This document shows positions 23,690 through 34,647 of a stretch of 64,000 nucleotides of DNA, in pieces. How positions within the stretch are numbered: the first letter of the stretch is position 1; every line of letters begins with the position of its first letter. The notes beneath the pieces were generated by a model. The model had not been told where the DNA came from. It saw only the letters and a program-made list of their open reading frames with translations, and did not search any database. Both the position numbers and the translations under genes were made by a program. This DNA is from Paraphysomonas bandaiensis (Eukaryota; Chrysophyceae), in NCBI GenBank assembly GCA_965644295.1, contig CBFFRP010000367.1, forward strand, positions 31,367-95,366. The letters are read 5' to 3'.

Positions 23690-24075
23690 GCACTTTTTCT
23701 CCCTCAAAAAAGTCGAACTCGCACCTTTTCGTGGTGTTCTGGGGGATAAGTACCGGAGATATTTCTCCGGAAAACTAACATATCAGACGCATACATAGTC
23801 AGCATTGTATAGTGCATTGTTGTGTAGACGCCTTGACGAATAAACAGGCATTCGAAACGGGCCCATCTCAAGGGCATCCGGGGTATTGGACTGCCTGCTG
23901 AAGTCAAGCACCCGTGTTGTTTACCTTAAGGACTAAAAAATCCTGAATTCAGCAGATGTCAGGTGTATCAACATTCTGCTTGCTCACTGCGTTTGCTTTG
24001 AGTGATAGAGCGAAAGTGGTTTCACCTTGGTGCTTGCGGTTGCACAAGCAGCTTACGTAGCGTTAAGTAGTAGGA
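23690..24075 (+). repeat. Dispersed repeat family A, copy 1
   Basis: Starts with the head shared by all copies (AGTCGAACTCGCACCTTTTC followed by GTGGTGTTCTGGGGG). It continues through TTTCTCCGG, ATAGTCAGCA, GACGAATAAACA, GGCATCCGGGG and CTGCCTGCTGAAGTCAAGCA. It ends with the tail TGGTGCTTGCGG...CACAAGCAGCTT and GTAGCGTTAAGTAGTAGGAT. Compared with copy 2 it has several small deletions and frame breaks. Confidence 0.85.
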
Positions 24076-24199
24076 TATCAGAGTTAAGCACTAGTTAGTT
24101 AAATTGCAATACTAGTCCTGACCCTTATATATAATAAGATTTGATTATTACATGAGAGAACTTATTGCATTTATCTATCTATTACTCTAGACTAGTGGT

Positions 24200-24340
24200 A
24201 ACACAGATTACGAAATGCTCAGTTGTCTCGGGATTGCTTTGTGCATTGCTGCAAGCACCTTGGTGCAACCATCCCTTGTTGTCCTGACTCTTAAACGCAT
24301 ATTGCTAATGATAAGAAATTCACTCTACCACTCTGATGTT
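24200..24340 (-). repeat. Dispersed repeat family A, tail fragment (variant type)
   Basis: On the minus strand it reads GGATGGTTGCACCAAGGTGC, then TTGCAGCAATGCACAAAGCA and ATCCCGAGAC. This closely matches the tail of the variant copy near 56925-56970 (GGACGGTTGCACCATGGTGC...TCCCGAGAC). It is a truncated insertion. Confidence 0.6.
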
Positions 24341-25226
24341 TACCACTGCTTTTTCGAAATCTGTGTCTGCGTCTGCATCGCAGCTAGGGAGAATTTCATC
24401 CCAGGGTACTGACGAATTAAATCATTAACTTGGACCCAGGCATCATACAGACCAACCTCTTCTTCTCCATCTGATTGCTAAGTTTACAGACGATGTTGAG
24501 AAAAAAACACCCCTATCCTGGCATGATCCACTTCGCTTTTAATCGCAAGGCTTTATATCAAAATCACACAGACACGCAGATGAGTGGACAATTCCAGATA
24601 CCCCTTACTCATATAACAAATTTTTCATTACAGCTACAGGTTTTGTACAACCAATTAAAGATACAGTGTGCCTACTACGTAACTGTCCAATTTATTGCCA
24701 TTTTCCAGTTGCCATTTGTCGTCAGAAAAAAATCATCAAAAAGGTAATCTTGGCGTGGTTTTTGAATTGAGTTCGCCCTGATCCATTTGTTTGCTTCGAT
24801 AGGCCCTTCTCTACACACTACATATTGCCATTAGCTACTCCGTTTGGTAGCTCCTCTTCTAAATCTAAAATCTCGTAAATTTGTTCAATGGTGACTTCAG
24901 ACTAATGAGTAATGATAAGCATTTCTATTCAATATTCTTTTATTTTTGCGCACACAGACCACTTTTTTCCCTCTGTATATGAGTGTATTCTTTCACACAC
25001 ACTACTACAGTGATATATATTATAGGGATCACCAAGGGATACACGACATCATTCACACTGTTATACCTGAATATCTGCAACTAATGTGCAATGCACATAA
25101 TATTTCCGACTTCTTTCACACTATCAGATAGATAGCTAAACAGTTTAAGGTGATGCTATTCATATAATAATTAAACCAGACAATCTATTAACAATTATAA
25201 AAGCATATGTCATAATTTTTAACCAA
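24341..25226. other. Intergenic, no gene recognised
   Basis: AT-rich sequence with only short open frames; the longest plus-strand one (24475-24747) has no recognisable family and unconvincing composition. Confidence 0.4.
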
Positions 25227-25547
25227 TTAATTTACTTGGTTATTTAATTTATTGAAATCCTGATAGTATATCACACCAAACTTTGTTATACCTTCTAATA
25301 AAATTAGGTTTAGGTTTCCGTCAAGACAAATTCTTGGACCTGGAAGTGTGATTTCAAGAGCCTGGGATTCTAGAAAAAGGCTATTTAGAGTATACAGTAA
25401 GTTTGATGTGAATATTGACACTTTTTTATAAGCTGCGTTAAATGTTGTTACCACAACACCTTCAGTCATAGTATAATAACTCTCCTGCAACAGCACACCA
25501 TAGGTTCCTATCACTGTTGTATATTTATAAGAGCCAGTACACTTCAT
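25227..25547 (-). CDS. Hypothetical 106-residue protein (doubtful)
   Basis: A single ATG-initiated frame encodes a 106-residue product of mixed composition. It has alternating hydrophobic stretches (for example ITLPGPRICLDGNLNLILLE) and no signal peptide, membrane helix or known motif. It reads in the same direction as the armadillo paralogue, ~340 bp beyond that gene's stop codon. The composition is more protein-like than neighbouring chance frames, but there is no homology support. It could be a chance frame or the last exon of something unrecognised. Confidence 0.3.
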   Translation of the reverse strand: MKCTGSYKYTTVIGTYGVLLQESYYTMTEGVVVTTFNAAYKKVSIFTSNLLYTLNSLFLESQALEITLPGPRICLDGNLNLILLEGITKFGVIYYQDFNKLNNQVN

Positions 25548-25889
25548 CGTTAACTTTTGACCGGGTCAATATTCGACATTGCTCTAGCTTCCGGATGTCG
25601 CAGCAGTGGTAAACAGCCCAGAGTAATATTTATTATTATTAATTACATATATTTCAGTGGGTACATGAGTTTTAGGTAATTTCTTATATGCTTGTCTGTG
25701 GCGAAAGGGCAACCTAAAATCAATACGCATACTACCGTTATAAATTGGTGCCCTCGAGATGGGCGGGAAAGAAACTTATCACGTTCTTTACAATGCAAGT
25801 CGATGCATATTATCAATTCCCAATAATTACTTTAATGACGATCATAAAATTCCAGTCTACAGCCGAACATTCAAATGTCAACACATTTG

Positions 25890-28841
25890 CTAAAGACACT
25901 TGAGGGATTCAATAACAATACCATCCCCAAAGTCACAACTGCTCTGATCCAAATGCGAAAGTGCGGTCTTCAGTATCTCTTCCGCCTGAGGAATTGCCCT
26001 TAACATTTCTTTCCCTCCTGTATCTCTTATCCTCTCTACAACGTTCACCAATATTGAGGCAGCACCTACACAAGATGGAATTTTCGACAACAGCTGGAGG
26101 GAAAGTTCAAGACACCTCGATTCCTCTCCATGATGTATACGTTCTGTGTAATTTGAAGATCTGAAGTAACTTGATATAACTTTGGCGCTGACGTTTATCA
26201 GTTTTTTCTGCAACTCTACTTGCTCCTCATCATCCTCACATTGAGCGCAGGTCTTGATTAGTTCCTCTATGATAACCATAGGCAAATCAATATCGCCAAA
26301 AACAGCAATCTCATGATGGCGGCCTTCCCCAATCAGGGAGACTATAGCATCACAACAGCGAATTCGAGCAATAAAGAACAATGAATCCACACAGTCTATC
26401 TCTTCTTCTATTTCCATTTCATCAGATGTCGCTGCCGCACCATCGTCACTAATCGGCGCTACGTCTCCATATAGTTTGACAATGGTATGAACTTTACAAA
26501 TAAACTTGTCAAAACATATATCAGCAAAAATTACGACACAGTCGCACGCCCGAGCAACAGCCAGTTTCCATTGCGCATTGACCAAAGCTGAACTGGAAGA
26601 AAGAAACTCTAATACACTACCTAAAACCTCTCCTACACCGCACACTACAAATGCTTCCTTGCTATCATTCACGTGAGCACAAAGTGACAGAATGGCAGCA
26701 CACGCAGTGCCTACATACGCTGGGGAGTGATGATGTAGCCGTAAGGCTTCTACGATGGCAGCGCAACCTCCTGCAGCACCGATACAGGTCGCGCAGTTCT
26801 CAGTTTCCTCCACTAGGAGCTTAATAGTACGACAACACCACTGTGCCGCCCTGAAATGAGAAAAGCAGGAGCTTAGACCGGTGACAACAGCTACAGAGGC
26901 ATTGGACCAGTCAGATACTGCAACCTCTGCACATTCATTTCTCAAAATTATATCAGAAAGAATTCTACAGCAGTGCTCAGCAACAAGCTCGTTACTGTGG
27001 TGTGCAAGAAATGCACTGACGAAGACATCGTGAATTCGAACGATACTGTCTAGTGATCTCTCAACAAAATCTGTCTCCATACTTGAAAAGTATGCAAGGA
27101 AACGTGATATGGTTAAACATGCTGCCTCCACAACCTCTTCGTCATCAATGAAGTTGACAACAGTACTGACAACCAAACTAAAGGCTCCTAGATCTACAAA
27201 TTTGCTGAGATTTTCCACATGCTTCGAAAGACTAAATATGGCAAGTACGCATTTCTCAGTAAACTCTGCCTCACAATCCATGTACAGTTGCATTGCACCG
27301 ATGACGATAGAGCAACACCCGAATCGCTCGAATACCTGGCCATTCTTTGCGCTGCTATGAGAAAGGTTCCGAAGGGCGACCAACGCTGTCTGAGCTATCG
27401 ACATGTGTTTCTCATGGTAGTCCCTGATTACAGTAACCAGCGATGAGCACAGCGGAGTCGTGCCGAGAGCAGCAACGTTATGATAATGATCATTCTGGGT
27501 AAGATGTATGACAGCAAGGCATCCCATCTCTGCCATGATTGGTATATGTTTATGCCTGCCAAACACATCTCCTAGAGCGAAAGCAATACCGGCAGAGCCA
27601 AAGCTGTCACTGATGTCGTCGTTGTTATCACACAAGAATATTATGGAACCCAGTGCAAGCTCCATAATATCCACATTATGTGCATGTTGTTCCATTGTTT
27701 TCACAAGCGCTTTGCTCGCACCAGCTCTATCGAGAGCATCTCCAAGCCTATGTTCCCTTGACAGATTCATGAGAGCCCAGCAGGCACTTTTCACCAAATT
27801 TTCTAGGTTGTGATGCACAGTTAGTACTTTTACAACGACTTCACAAATATGTTCCTCCCAATCTGAATTATTGCTAAGCAACAGGAAATCGTGGCCGAGT
27901 TCTTCAAGTGCCCCGCAAACAAGTTCGCACACATTTTCCTCGCCGAGATGCACCTCCATGCTCTGAACTAACACCCGTCCTGCCCCGTGAGCGATTAATT
28001 CGTCGTTCAGCAGCTCATCAGCAGCCGCCATACGGGTAATAGCAGCAACTGCCTCCCGTACAACTGCCGTATGTCTGACATTTGATTCGAACAAATTTAC
28101 AACAGCCCCACAAGCTCCTCCACCCTGTCCCTCGCAAAGTCGAACAACATTGTCCGTGCACCCCACCAAATTTTTGACTATGGTGCAGCCGTTCTCAGCA
28201 ATGGTCGCGCTCTTTGGATAGGCTAGCATTGCCTTGTGCACCAGCGCGCATGCCCCCTTCTGTCCGAAAAGAGCCTGCACAGTACTTCCTGCTCCAGAAA
28301 CAGCTGCCATTGCCCCAAGGCCACTTGCAACAGCACTTTCATTTTTATGTTGCAACCCACTAGTAACAGAATGCATGGTACTTTCAATAGTTTCACTTGA
28401 TGCACCGTTACTGTCTGATTTAGCAGGGGAGCTCCATTGCTTCGTGATTTTAGAAGGTGTGTTCACTTCCACAGGACTATCCACTGGTGTTAGGTTCGGC
28501 TCATCAGCAACTATACTGTTTAAACTGTTCATAATATTCGTATACTCAGTTTGCATGGAGTTCTTCTTGAAGGTATTGGCCCAGCTCTTTGTGAAACTTT
28601 TCTTAAAGAATGATTCGACATTGGCTAGAACTGTTATCAATCTATGATATGATCTCGGTGAGATAACTATATCTTCATCTAGAAGCTTTTGTACAGCAGG
28701 AATTAAGCCAAGGATTTTCTCGTCAAGGGAATGGCAGTTTTTTTTGTTCACAACAACTTCCTTGGAGAAGGCATGTGTTGTGCGGAGCTTGTTGATGAGA
28801 TCAAGATACATCTCCTGCGTGTTTGATGTACTGTCTTGCAT
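25890..28841 (-). CDS. Armadillo-repeat protein with MLKL/HeLo-like N-terminal bundle, short paralogue
   Basis: An intronless 983-residue frame from the ATG at 28841; the frame extends two codons further only through a GTG. The first ~115 residues match the giant at 10334-20557: EVVVNKKNC against EVKVNKKNC, and SPRSYHRLITVL against SPRIYHRVITLL. The region to ~residue 850 is armadillo repeats, and the last ~130 residues also match the giant (GGKEMLRAIPQAE against GGKNILTSLPQAE). Landmarks such as the ISRF helix with FSSMET and the SDWS motif align with the giant's C-terminal quarter. It is therefore the same architecture with most central repeats missing. No signal peptide or membrane segment. 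Function unknown. Confidence 0.93.
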   Translation of the reverse strand: MQDSTSNTQEMYLDLINKLRTTHAFSKEVVVNKKNCHSLDEKILGLIPAVQKLLDEDIVISPRSYHRLITVLANVESFFKKSFTKSWANTFKKNSMQTEYTNIMNSLNSIVADEPNLTPVDSPVEVNTPSKITKQWSSPAKSDSNGASSETIESTMHSVTSGLQHKNESAVASGLGAMAAVSGAGSTVQALFGQKGACALVHKAMLAYPKSATIAENGCTIVKNLVGCTDNVVRLCEGQGGGACGAVVNLFESNVRHTAVVREAVAAITRMAAADELLNDELIAHGAGRVLVQSMEVHLGEENVCELVCGALEELGHDFLLLSNNSDWEEHICEVVVKVLTVHHNLENLVKSACWALMNLSREHRLGDALDRAGASKALVKTMEQHAHNVDIMELALGSIIFLCDNNDDISDSFGSAGIAFALGDVFGRHKHIPIMAEMGCLAVIHLTQNDHYHNVAALGTTPLCSSLVTVIRDYHEKHMSIAQTALVALRNLSHSSAKNGQVFERFGCCSIVIGAMQLYMDCEAEFTEKCVLAIFSLSKHVENLSKFVDLGAFSLVVSTVVNFIDDEEVVEAACLTISRFLAYFSSMETDFVERSLDSIVRIHDVFVSAFLAHHSNELVAEHCCRILSDIILRNECAEVAVSDWSNASVAVVTGLSSCFSHFRAAQWCCRTIKLLVEETENCATCIGAAGGCAAIVEALRLHHHSPAYVGTACAAILSLCAHVNDSKEAFVVCGVGEVLGSVLEFLSSSSALVNAQWKLAVARACDCVVIFADICFDKFICKVHTIVKLYGDVAPISDDGAAATSDEMEIEEEIDCVDSLFFIARIRCCDAIVSLIGEGRHHEIAVFGDIDLPMVIIEELIKTCAQCEDDEEQVELQKKLINVSAKVISSYFRSSNYTERIHHGEESRCLELSLQLLSKIPSCVGAASILVNVVERIRDTGGKEMLRAIPQAEEILKTALSHLDQSSCDFGDGIVIESLKCL

Positions 28842-29857
28842 TGTCACAATTCTTCACTCTGGATTAAAATATATAGAGAACAAAACAATGGCGATTGTAA
28901 TATAAAAAACTACTTGCTCTGTAAGAGTAAACGAATGGACATGAGCTCAATACAATCTCAGAGCTTATCGATGATAACGATATTTGTTTCTGTTGTAAGA
29001 TATCGCTAAAGCTGACGAGGTCCACCACAAGAGAGAGAGATAGACGTTGATTGTCGACTGATAGCTGTTATCAGGTGCACAGTCTACTAGTCAATCAATC
29101 TATCTGATTTCTGTGTAAACTGCAGATTTAATCTTCCACATATACGGGTTACATACACATGCCACATCTATGAATGTGTACATACAGTATATCGTAGTCA
29201 TTTTACCAGAGAGTAGAAGTGGAAGACCATACCACATGGTACATACATATTGTGTATACTGCTGTATGATGTACCAAGAATACCTGATGCATACCTGGGT
29301 CTCTCACAAAAATCTTCAAAAAAAGATAAACATGAGGAGCAGCAGTTCACTACGTAGACGTATTACTGTACATAAAATCTCGTTGTTTCTGTGAACTTAA
29401 AAAAAGGTCTTTGCATTGATTTTAGGCCAGTGTGCTTGAATTCTGTGTATATATCTGTGAAACTGTTGGTTTTTAGTAGTTGTGTACAACGGTACTGTGT
29501 ATATATACTGTATATCAGTATCTTATATAAATACGTAGCAGTATACACTGGCCCATGATGATGCTATGGTGTGTACATCCCAAGGCGTCCTATCCCTCAA
29601 CACTTAAAGCATTGCAGGGAGTTCACAGTCTAATTAATAACTGTGTGTAATTTTAGTGCATTGAGGTAGCAGTTGAATCCTTCTGCATTGCAGCGATGGA
29701 CTCCGGCACCACACAATATCCCACTTGCTGAAGCGAGTTAATTTCTTGTCATATTTCGCATGTAGTGTCATTGCCTTTCAAGTGTTAAGTACGTACAGGA
29801 ACCCGCCACATTTTTATCACGTGGCAAATTGAGCAAAAAATAACTTCATTAATGTTA
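28842..29857. promoter_or_regulatory. Divergent intergenic region, armadillo paralogue / CFAP418
   Basis: About 1 kb of AT-rich DNA containing both 5' flanks. Short GA and TA runs are present (GAGAGAGAGA near 29030). No motif or additional gene is recognised. Confidence 0.45.
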
Positions 29858-31200
29858 ATGGCTGACAACCCTAATCTTCTTGACTCTCTTCTTGAAGATA
29901 TTGAAAACGTTGTTAGCTCGGAGCGAGATCAAAAAGAGTCCACCTTTAAACATATTCCACAGCCTCCACTGTCGGATAAGCACCAATTGAAGGTTTTTGT
30001 ACACAACACTAATTATTTTGTAGTTTGATTATGCGGTAGATAAATCCAAAGAATAAGTTCGCGGTACTCCCTTCATCAAGCAACGGGATCGCAAACAATA
30101 CGCACTACAGTATCAGTAACCAAGGGTCGCAAGAGCAACGACTCTCCTACAGCCAGACCCAACAATCTTCGTCCGTTTCAATGAGGAATAGCTTTGCAAG
30201 CGCTAACAGTAATAGTCGTGACGCCACTCCTCCTGCGATGCCAGGCGACAAAGACGACTGTGTGGATGACGCTGCATTAGACTCACTGTTAAAGATGATA
30301 GATGACAACGGCAGCCCTAGTAAGAGTTCCTCCTGTGTAGTTTCTAGGACATCAGAATCTGCTGTTTCATCTAGCAGCAGCCCATCTTTCCCGTCTCTCA
30401 GGGACACCAGCTGCAATGCCCGTGCGAACCCGATTTTGACCAACTCTCCCCCAGGCTCGGGAGATAGGGGAAGATATCAGCAGCAGAGTCAGCAAGGAAG
30501 ACAAGCACAGCAGCAGGATACAGATTCTTCTTTCGATAGCCTGATGCAGGATTTAGATGCTTCATTGTCCTCCCCAACGAAGCCCACTGAAGCCCAAAGT
30601 GCTCCATTCACACCACCTATACGCGCCTCTTCATCAGCTACAGGCACCAAGACAAGGTGAGAATAATCAAGTATGAATATATTTTATTTCATTGAAAGGA
30701 ATCGTTCAGGTGCTCAAGAGTCGTAGTTGCAGGAACTTCCATCACGCGAGGAGCTAAGACATCCGCCTTTTCCAAAGTGTACGTCAGCACTGATACTATT
30801 GCTGAAGTTTTACGCTTATGTCTCGTTTTTCAGGGCATGTGACAACCTCCGCTGTCTACAGTGCAACTTCGAGGTTAGTATGCTTGAAATTATCGATCTG
30901 TTTGTGGACGTTGTGTTTATTTCTTTGGAAGGTAATGCAGTTCCCGGAACGTGGGTGGGACGTTGGAGTCGACTACATGTTTTTTAGGAACAACGTGCCT
31001 AATGCCCAGAAACTCTCTTCACAGCTCCGCGTACAGTCTCAGAGTATTGCCTACTGTTGCCAATGTAGCTGGCTGTCTGCTGAGGTAGGGTTGTCTGTTC
31101 TGCCTGCTCAGGAACTGTATTTGACATGCATGCACAGTGCGAAGTTGTCCTATCTCCTGGGACACCTAATCAGCCGCAGTGGGTGTGTGCTGGCCATTGA
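29858..31200 (+). CDS. CFAP418: CFAP418 (C8orf37) homologue
   Basis: Six exons (29858-29992, 30040-30656, 30710-30778, 30834-30873, 30932-31084, 31138-31200) encode 358 residues, with introns of 47-58 nt. The N-terminus has NLLDSLLEDIENVV, like the acidic helix that opens CFAP418. The middle ~230 residues are Ser/Gln-rich and disordered. The C-terminus carries the family signature: RACDNLRC-type VACDNLRCLQC, DYMFFRNNVP, AYCCQCSWLSAE, and the terminal PQWVCAGH (human ends RWVCGKH). CFAP418 is a photoreceptor and ciliary-base protein linked to retinal disease in humans. The last intron was placed at 31085-31137 because it restores that C-terminus. Reading through instead gives an unrelated tail ending at 31210. 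An upstream in-frame ATG exists at 29852. Confidence 0.88.
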
Positions 31201-31721
31201 CGAGTTATAAATCGCAGCTCGCTATGCATAGGTTATCATTTCATTGATAGTGTGTTTGTAAAATTTGATGTAAGTAGCAACAGATGCGCACTTCATGACG
31301 CAGTCATGTTAATTGTCATTGAATGAAGGTAAAACAGTAATAATATTTTACGCTAAAATATATCTCATTGCATGACGTATATCCGAGAATTGTTTTTGCA
31401 TATAACAGGCACTCTTAAGCTATTCATATATATCTATACAGCATATTTGCCGAAGGCCTAAATATTAATAATTAATGTAGTAAATTTTAGTAAAATTTAG
31501 AGCAGTAACCGTAGAGTTCTAGTAGAGGTAATATTTTAAATGAAGAAATGTGAACGTAAAATGCAGGGCTGCATGCATGTCAATTAGTTATCAATTATCG
31601 AAATATCAATAATTCAAATTGTTGGGGCAGTAAATCATATTTGCAGTTATAATTGACTACAGCTGCTCCAGTTGATAAAAATAGCCATCAATTTGACACT
31701 ACCAGTGTATAATAGGAGTGC

Positions 31722-31746
31722 CTATAGCCTATAGCCTATAGCCTAT
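31722..31746 (+). repeat. CCTATAG heptamer, about 3.5 copies
   Basis: The word CCTATAG is repeated head to tail, inside the transposon relic. Confidence 0.95.
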
Positions 31747-31794
31747 ATTAGTTTTTACTCTGATACATAATACATAAGACTCCTCCACAAAGTC

Positions 31795-32300
31795 CTGCGG
31801 TACTCTACCCCAAGGCCCTCGTGGACAAGTTAACTGATTTGTGCCGACAGCTAGGAACTCTGAAGAATGCTAGTAAGCTCCGTAAGAAAGGTCTTATCTC
31901 CCTCAACAAAGTCGGACTCGCACCTTTTCGTGGTGTTCTGGGGGATAAGTACCGGAGATATTTCTCCGGGAGCCTAACGTGAGTCGCATATATAGTCAGC
32001 AGATATTATTCTGCCCACTCATAGCCGAATGCTTGTGTGGTACAAGGGACACCAATAAGTGTCACTTGTGTAGACGTCTTTGGGCCCTGACGAATAAACA
32101 TGCATCCGGGAATGGGTCCACCTCAAGGGCATCCGGGACAGGGCCCACCGGAATGGTAACCGGGGTATTGGGCTGCCTGCTGAAGTCAAGCATCCGGGAT
32201 GTTCACCTCTTAAGAACTCAGAGCGGAAGTGGTCGCACCTTCTTGGTGCTTGCGGCGACGCACAAGCAGCTTCCGTAGCGTTAAATAGTAGGATAAAAAA
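31795..32300 (+). repeat. Dispersed repeat family A, copy 2 (best preserved)
   Basis: The body 31885-32300 matches copies 1, 4 and 5. Upstream, a frame from ~31795 to a TGA at 31979 reads KALVDKLTDLCRQLG and then LAPFRGVLGDKYRRYFSGS, so the shared head looks like the end of a former coding sequence. Downstream, a second frame has CLCGTRDTNKCHLCRRLW (a CxC...CxxC arrangement) and ends THKQLP. The 3' flank ACTAGTTTGTCTAACATTCA, followed by AATAATAAGACTTTC, recurs near 33630-33700. Confidence 0.8.
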
Positions 32301-32434
32301 AGTGTGTACTGATTAGTTACAGGTAGAGGTCTAACTAGTTTGTCTAACATTCATCTAGCTAATAAGTTGGTACAGGTTTTTAACGCCTATTGTTAATAAT
32401 AAGACTTTCAATATAAGGTCTTCTCTGTGCATTA

Positions 32435-33127
32435 ATGAAACAAGATACCAGGTGGGGCTCCACATTTGCAATGATAGACCGCTGCTTGCTTCTATCTAAT
32501 CATTTGCAATCATGCGAGTTTGGTTCCGATGTGTTAAGTCTAATACCAAATGAAATAGAGCATGCCAAGCTCGTGCAATTACGGGAGGAATTGGAATTCT
32601 TTCAACTAGTGTCCATACAATTACAGAAGGAAGGTGAACACCAGCTTGATATCCACGACGTTCGCATATTGTTTGGCGAACTCATTATTAGGCACCCGAT
32701 TGTCGCTATTATTCATAACGCTGCTTTCGATAAGGCAGTCGTGAAGATTCAATGTGGCAATGAAGCCGCCCTAACTCGGACGGAAAAGGACCAAATTAAA
32801 ATATTTTTGCTCGATGAGGATGAAGAAGATGATGACAGTAAGAGTCTAGTTCCGAATGACGACGCAGCGCAACGTTTGATTGATGATAGCAGACAGCGGA
32901 AGCAAGCACGTCTTAACCAGCAAACTCGTTACCGCAGTATGAAGCACTTGCATGCCACAACCAATACGGTTGAAAGGTTATTCAGTAGAGCTAAGATTGT
33001 TATGACGGATTTGCGCAAGAGTATGACTCCTCGGCATTTGGAGTTACTGATGTTTTTACGCATGAACCGTCGCCTCTGGAATGAAAATACAGTTGAGGTA
33101 GCTATATTGGCAGCTAATGTAGTTTAG
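32435..33127 (+). pseudogene. hAT transposase, C-terminal remnant
   Basis: The 230-codon frame contains DTRWGSTFAMIDRC, a typical hAT segment, and an acidic linker. It ends with the dimerisation motif TNTVERLFSRAKIVMTDLRK followed by LELLMFLRMNRRLW. Typical hAT transposases are 550-700 residues. The N-terminal zinc finger and the first catalytic aspartate region are missing, so it cannot be active alone. It lies between the tentative terminal repeats of the element described above. Confidence 0.85.
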
Positions 33128-33223
33128 TATTAAATAATTGCAATAGTTGAATTTGAAACAGCAAGTAATAATTCAATCATAATTGACTACAACCTGCGTC
33201 AATTAATTGATATGCAGCCCTTG

Positions 33224-34075
33224 GCAAGGGACATTCCCCCCTAATCCCTTCTGTACCTCAAGGACCCACGTGCATATAGAGTGTGCCCAAGCAGCTTCTG
33301 TAGCGTTACAATAAAGAATAGAGCTTTATAATAGTAAAACAATATTGTGATTACTAGAATGTAAGTAATGAACACGATAGAGTGAAAATTATGAATAACA
33401 ATAGAGAACGTAGCTATCATGCACAACGGAATAGTTAGAAGTGTAACTGATAATGACGACGTTATGATGACGATCACGTATCTTCGACAGATACTCTCTC
33501 TAATTCAGTTCATGGTATATTTCATTGAATATTATAACTCACAGATACAATCATGTATTAAGCTGAATCCTGATAGTTACATAGTAGGATAAGTGGATTT
33601 GTGCTAGTTATTTACAGGTAGAAGTCGATCTAGCTTGACTAGGATTCATCTAACTACTTATCTGGTGTTGGTTCTTGACACCTACTGCTAATAATAAGAC
33701 TTTCTACAATATATTAGTTTTTACTCTACCAAAGTGGTACAAACTACAGGTAGCTTATTAAAAGGTTCAAAACTACTATAGAACCATTAAAATGTATGTG
33801 TCTATCCCTTAACAAAGTCGGAATTGTACCTTTTCGTGGTGTTCTGGGGGATAATGGTAATGGGAACAATCCCTGCAATATTTCATGGAATCATGAACTT
33901 TATAAATCCGCACCGCCAAAGCATTACAGCGCTACCTCCCGACGAATGAATTGAAAAATAAGGATTCACAATTACTTAGCAGTTACAATAACCAAAAGCC
34001 CACCATATCATGCAGACACTCTGACCTAACAATAAAACTATAGATACTGGTCGAAAACGCGATGCGATTATATGT
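33224..34075. repeat. Fragments of family A repeat
   Basis: A tail piece is at 33260-33320 (GCCCAAGCAGCTTCTGTAGC). The typical 3' flank is at ~33570-33720 (GTAGGATAAGTGGA, GATTCATCTAACTA, AATAATAAGACTTTC). A lone head is at ~33806-33855 (AACAAAGTCGGAATTGTACC and CGTGGTGTTCTGGGGGATAA). The pieces are out of order, as expected from nested or repeated insertion. No gene. Confidence 0.65.
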
Positions 34076-34647
34076 TTAATTTCCAGTGGGCTCCAAGTCG
34101 GGCATATCATCATCATCACCGTCATCGCTATCTGCTTCGTCGTCGTCGTCCATACCATCAGCACCGCCCATACCGCCCATGTTCTTGAACATGTCCTGCA
34201 CATTTGTTACTGGTGCAAACTGCTTCTGTCACTACTCACCTCCATTCCCCCCATGCCTCCCAGTCCCATACCACCGTTGAGATTGCTCGTATCAAACCCT
34301 TCATCTTCCTCATCCTCATCAACATACCGATCCCAGTCGATCTTGACGTTCGTCTTCTCTAGATGTTTGTCCTGTAATAGTCTTGGCCAAAAGTCCTCAT
34401 CTTTGTCCTTTTTCATAAGCTTCATCTGAATGTTCATGGGCAAAACATTCATGATGCTCTCTTCAGTATCAATCGGTTTGTAGAACTCTAAGTCTACAGA
34501 GTACTTCTGATCGTTGCTTGTCCCGCTGAATACGAGTTTGTTCTCAGTGACATCTAAAGTGTGATCCTTCACATCAGGTAAAGATATCGTAACATAGAGT
34601 GAGTCTTTTCTCTGAGCCCACTTAACAGGAGCAGTAAGGGAAGACAT
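34076..34647 (-). CDS. p23/Sba1 HSP90 co-chaperone
   Basis: A co-chaperone that binds the ATP-closed HSP90 dimer and slows ATP hydrolysis. Exons are complement 34240-34647 and complement 34076-34195, with a 44-nt intron, giving 175 residues. The CS domain fills residues ~5-110 (VKWAQRKDSLYVTISLPDVK, then LEFYKPID). The p23 hallmark follows as DEDFWPRLLQDKHLEKTNVK and IDWDRYVDEDEEDE. The tail is Gly/Met-rich and then strongly acidic (DMFKNMGGMGG, then Asp/Glu clusters), as in other p23 proteins. The gene diverges from the HROB-like gene, with ~460 bp between the start codons. Confidence 0.95.

Larger units (their letters stand above)
31564..33223 (+). mobile_element. hAT-family transposon relic, interrupted by family A repeat
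   Basis: The left end, CAGGGCTGCATGCATGTCAA, pairs imperfectly with the inverted right end near 33203-33223 (CAAGGGCTGCATATCAATTA on the minus strand). Both resemble the CAGGG terminal repeats of hAT elements. Inside lie the C-terminal half of a hAT transposase (32435-33127) and a family A repeat (31885-32300). I see no clear 8-bp flanking duplication, so the element boundaries are tentative. Confidence 0.5.

Noticed and set aside
31085-31210. Unspliced C-terminus of the CFAP418 gene ending at 31210
   Set aside because: Splicing out 53 nt restores the conserved terminal WVCxGH; the read-through tail matches nothing.
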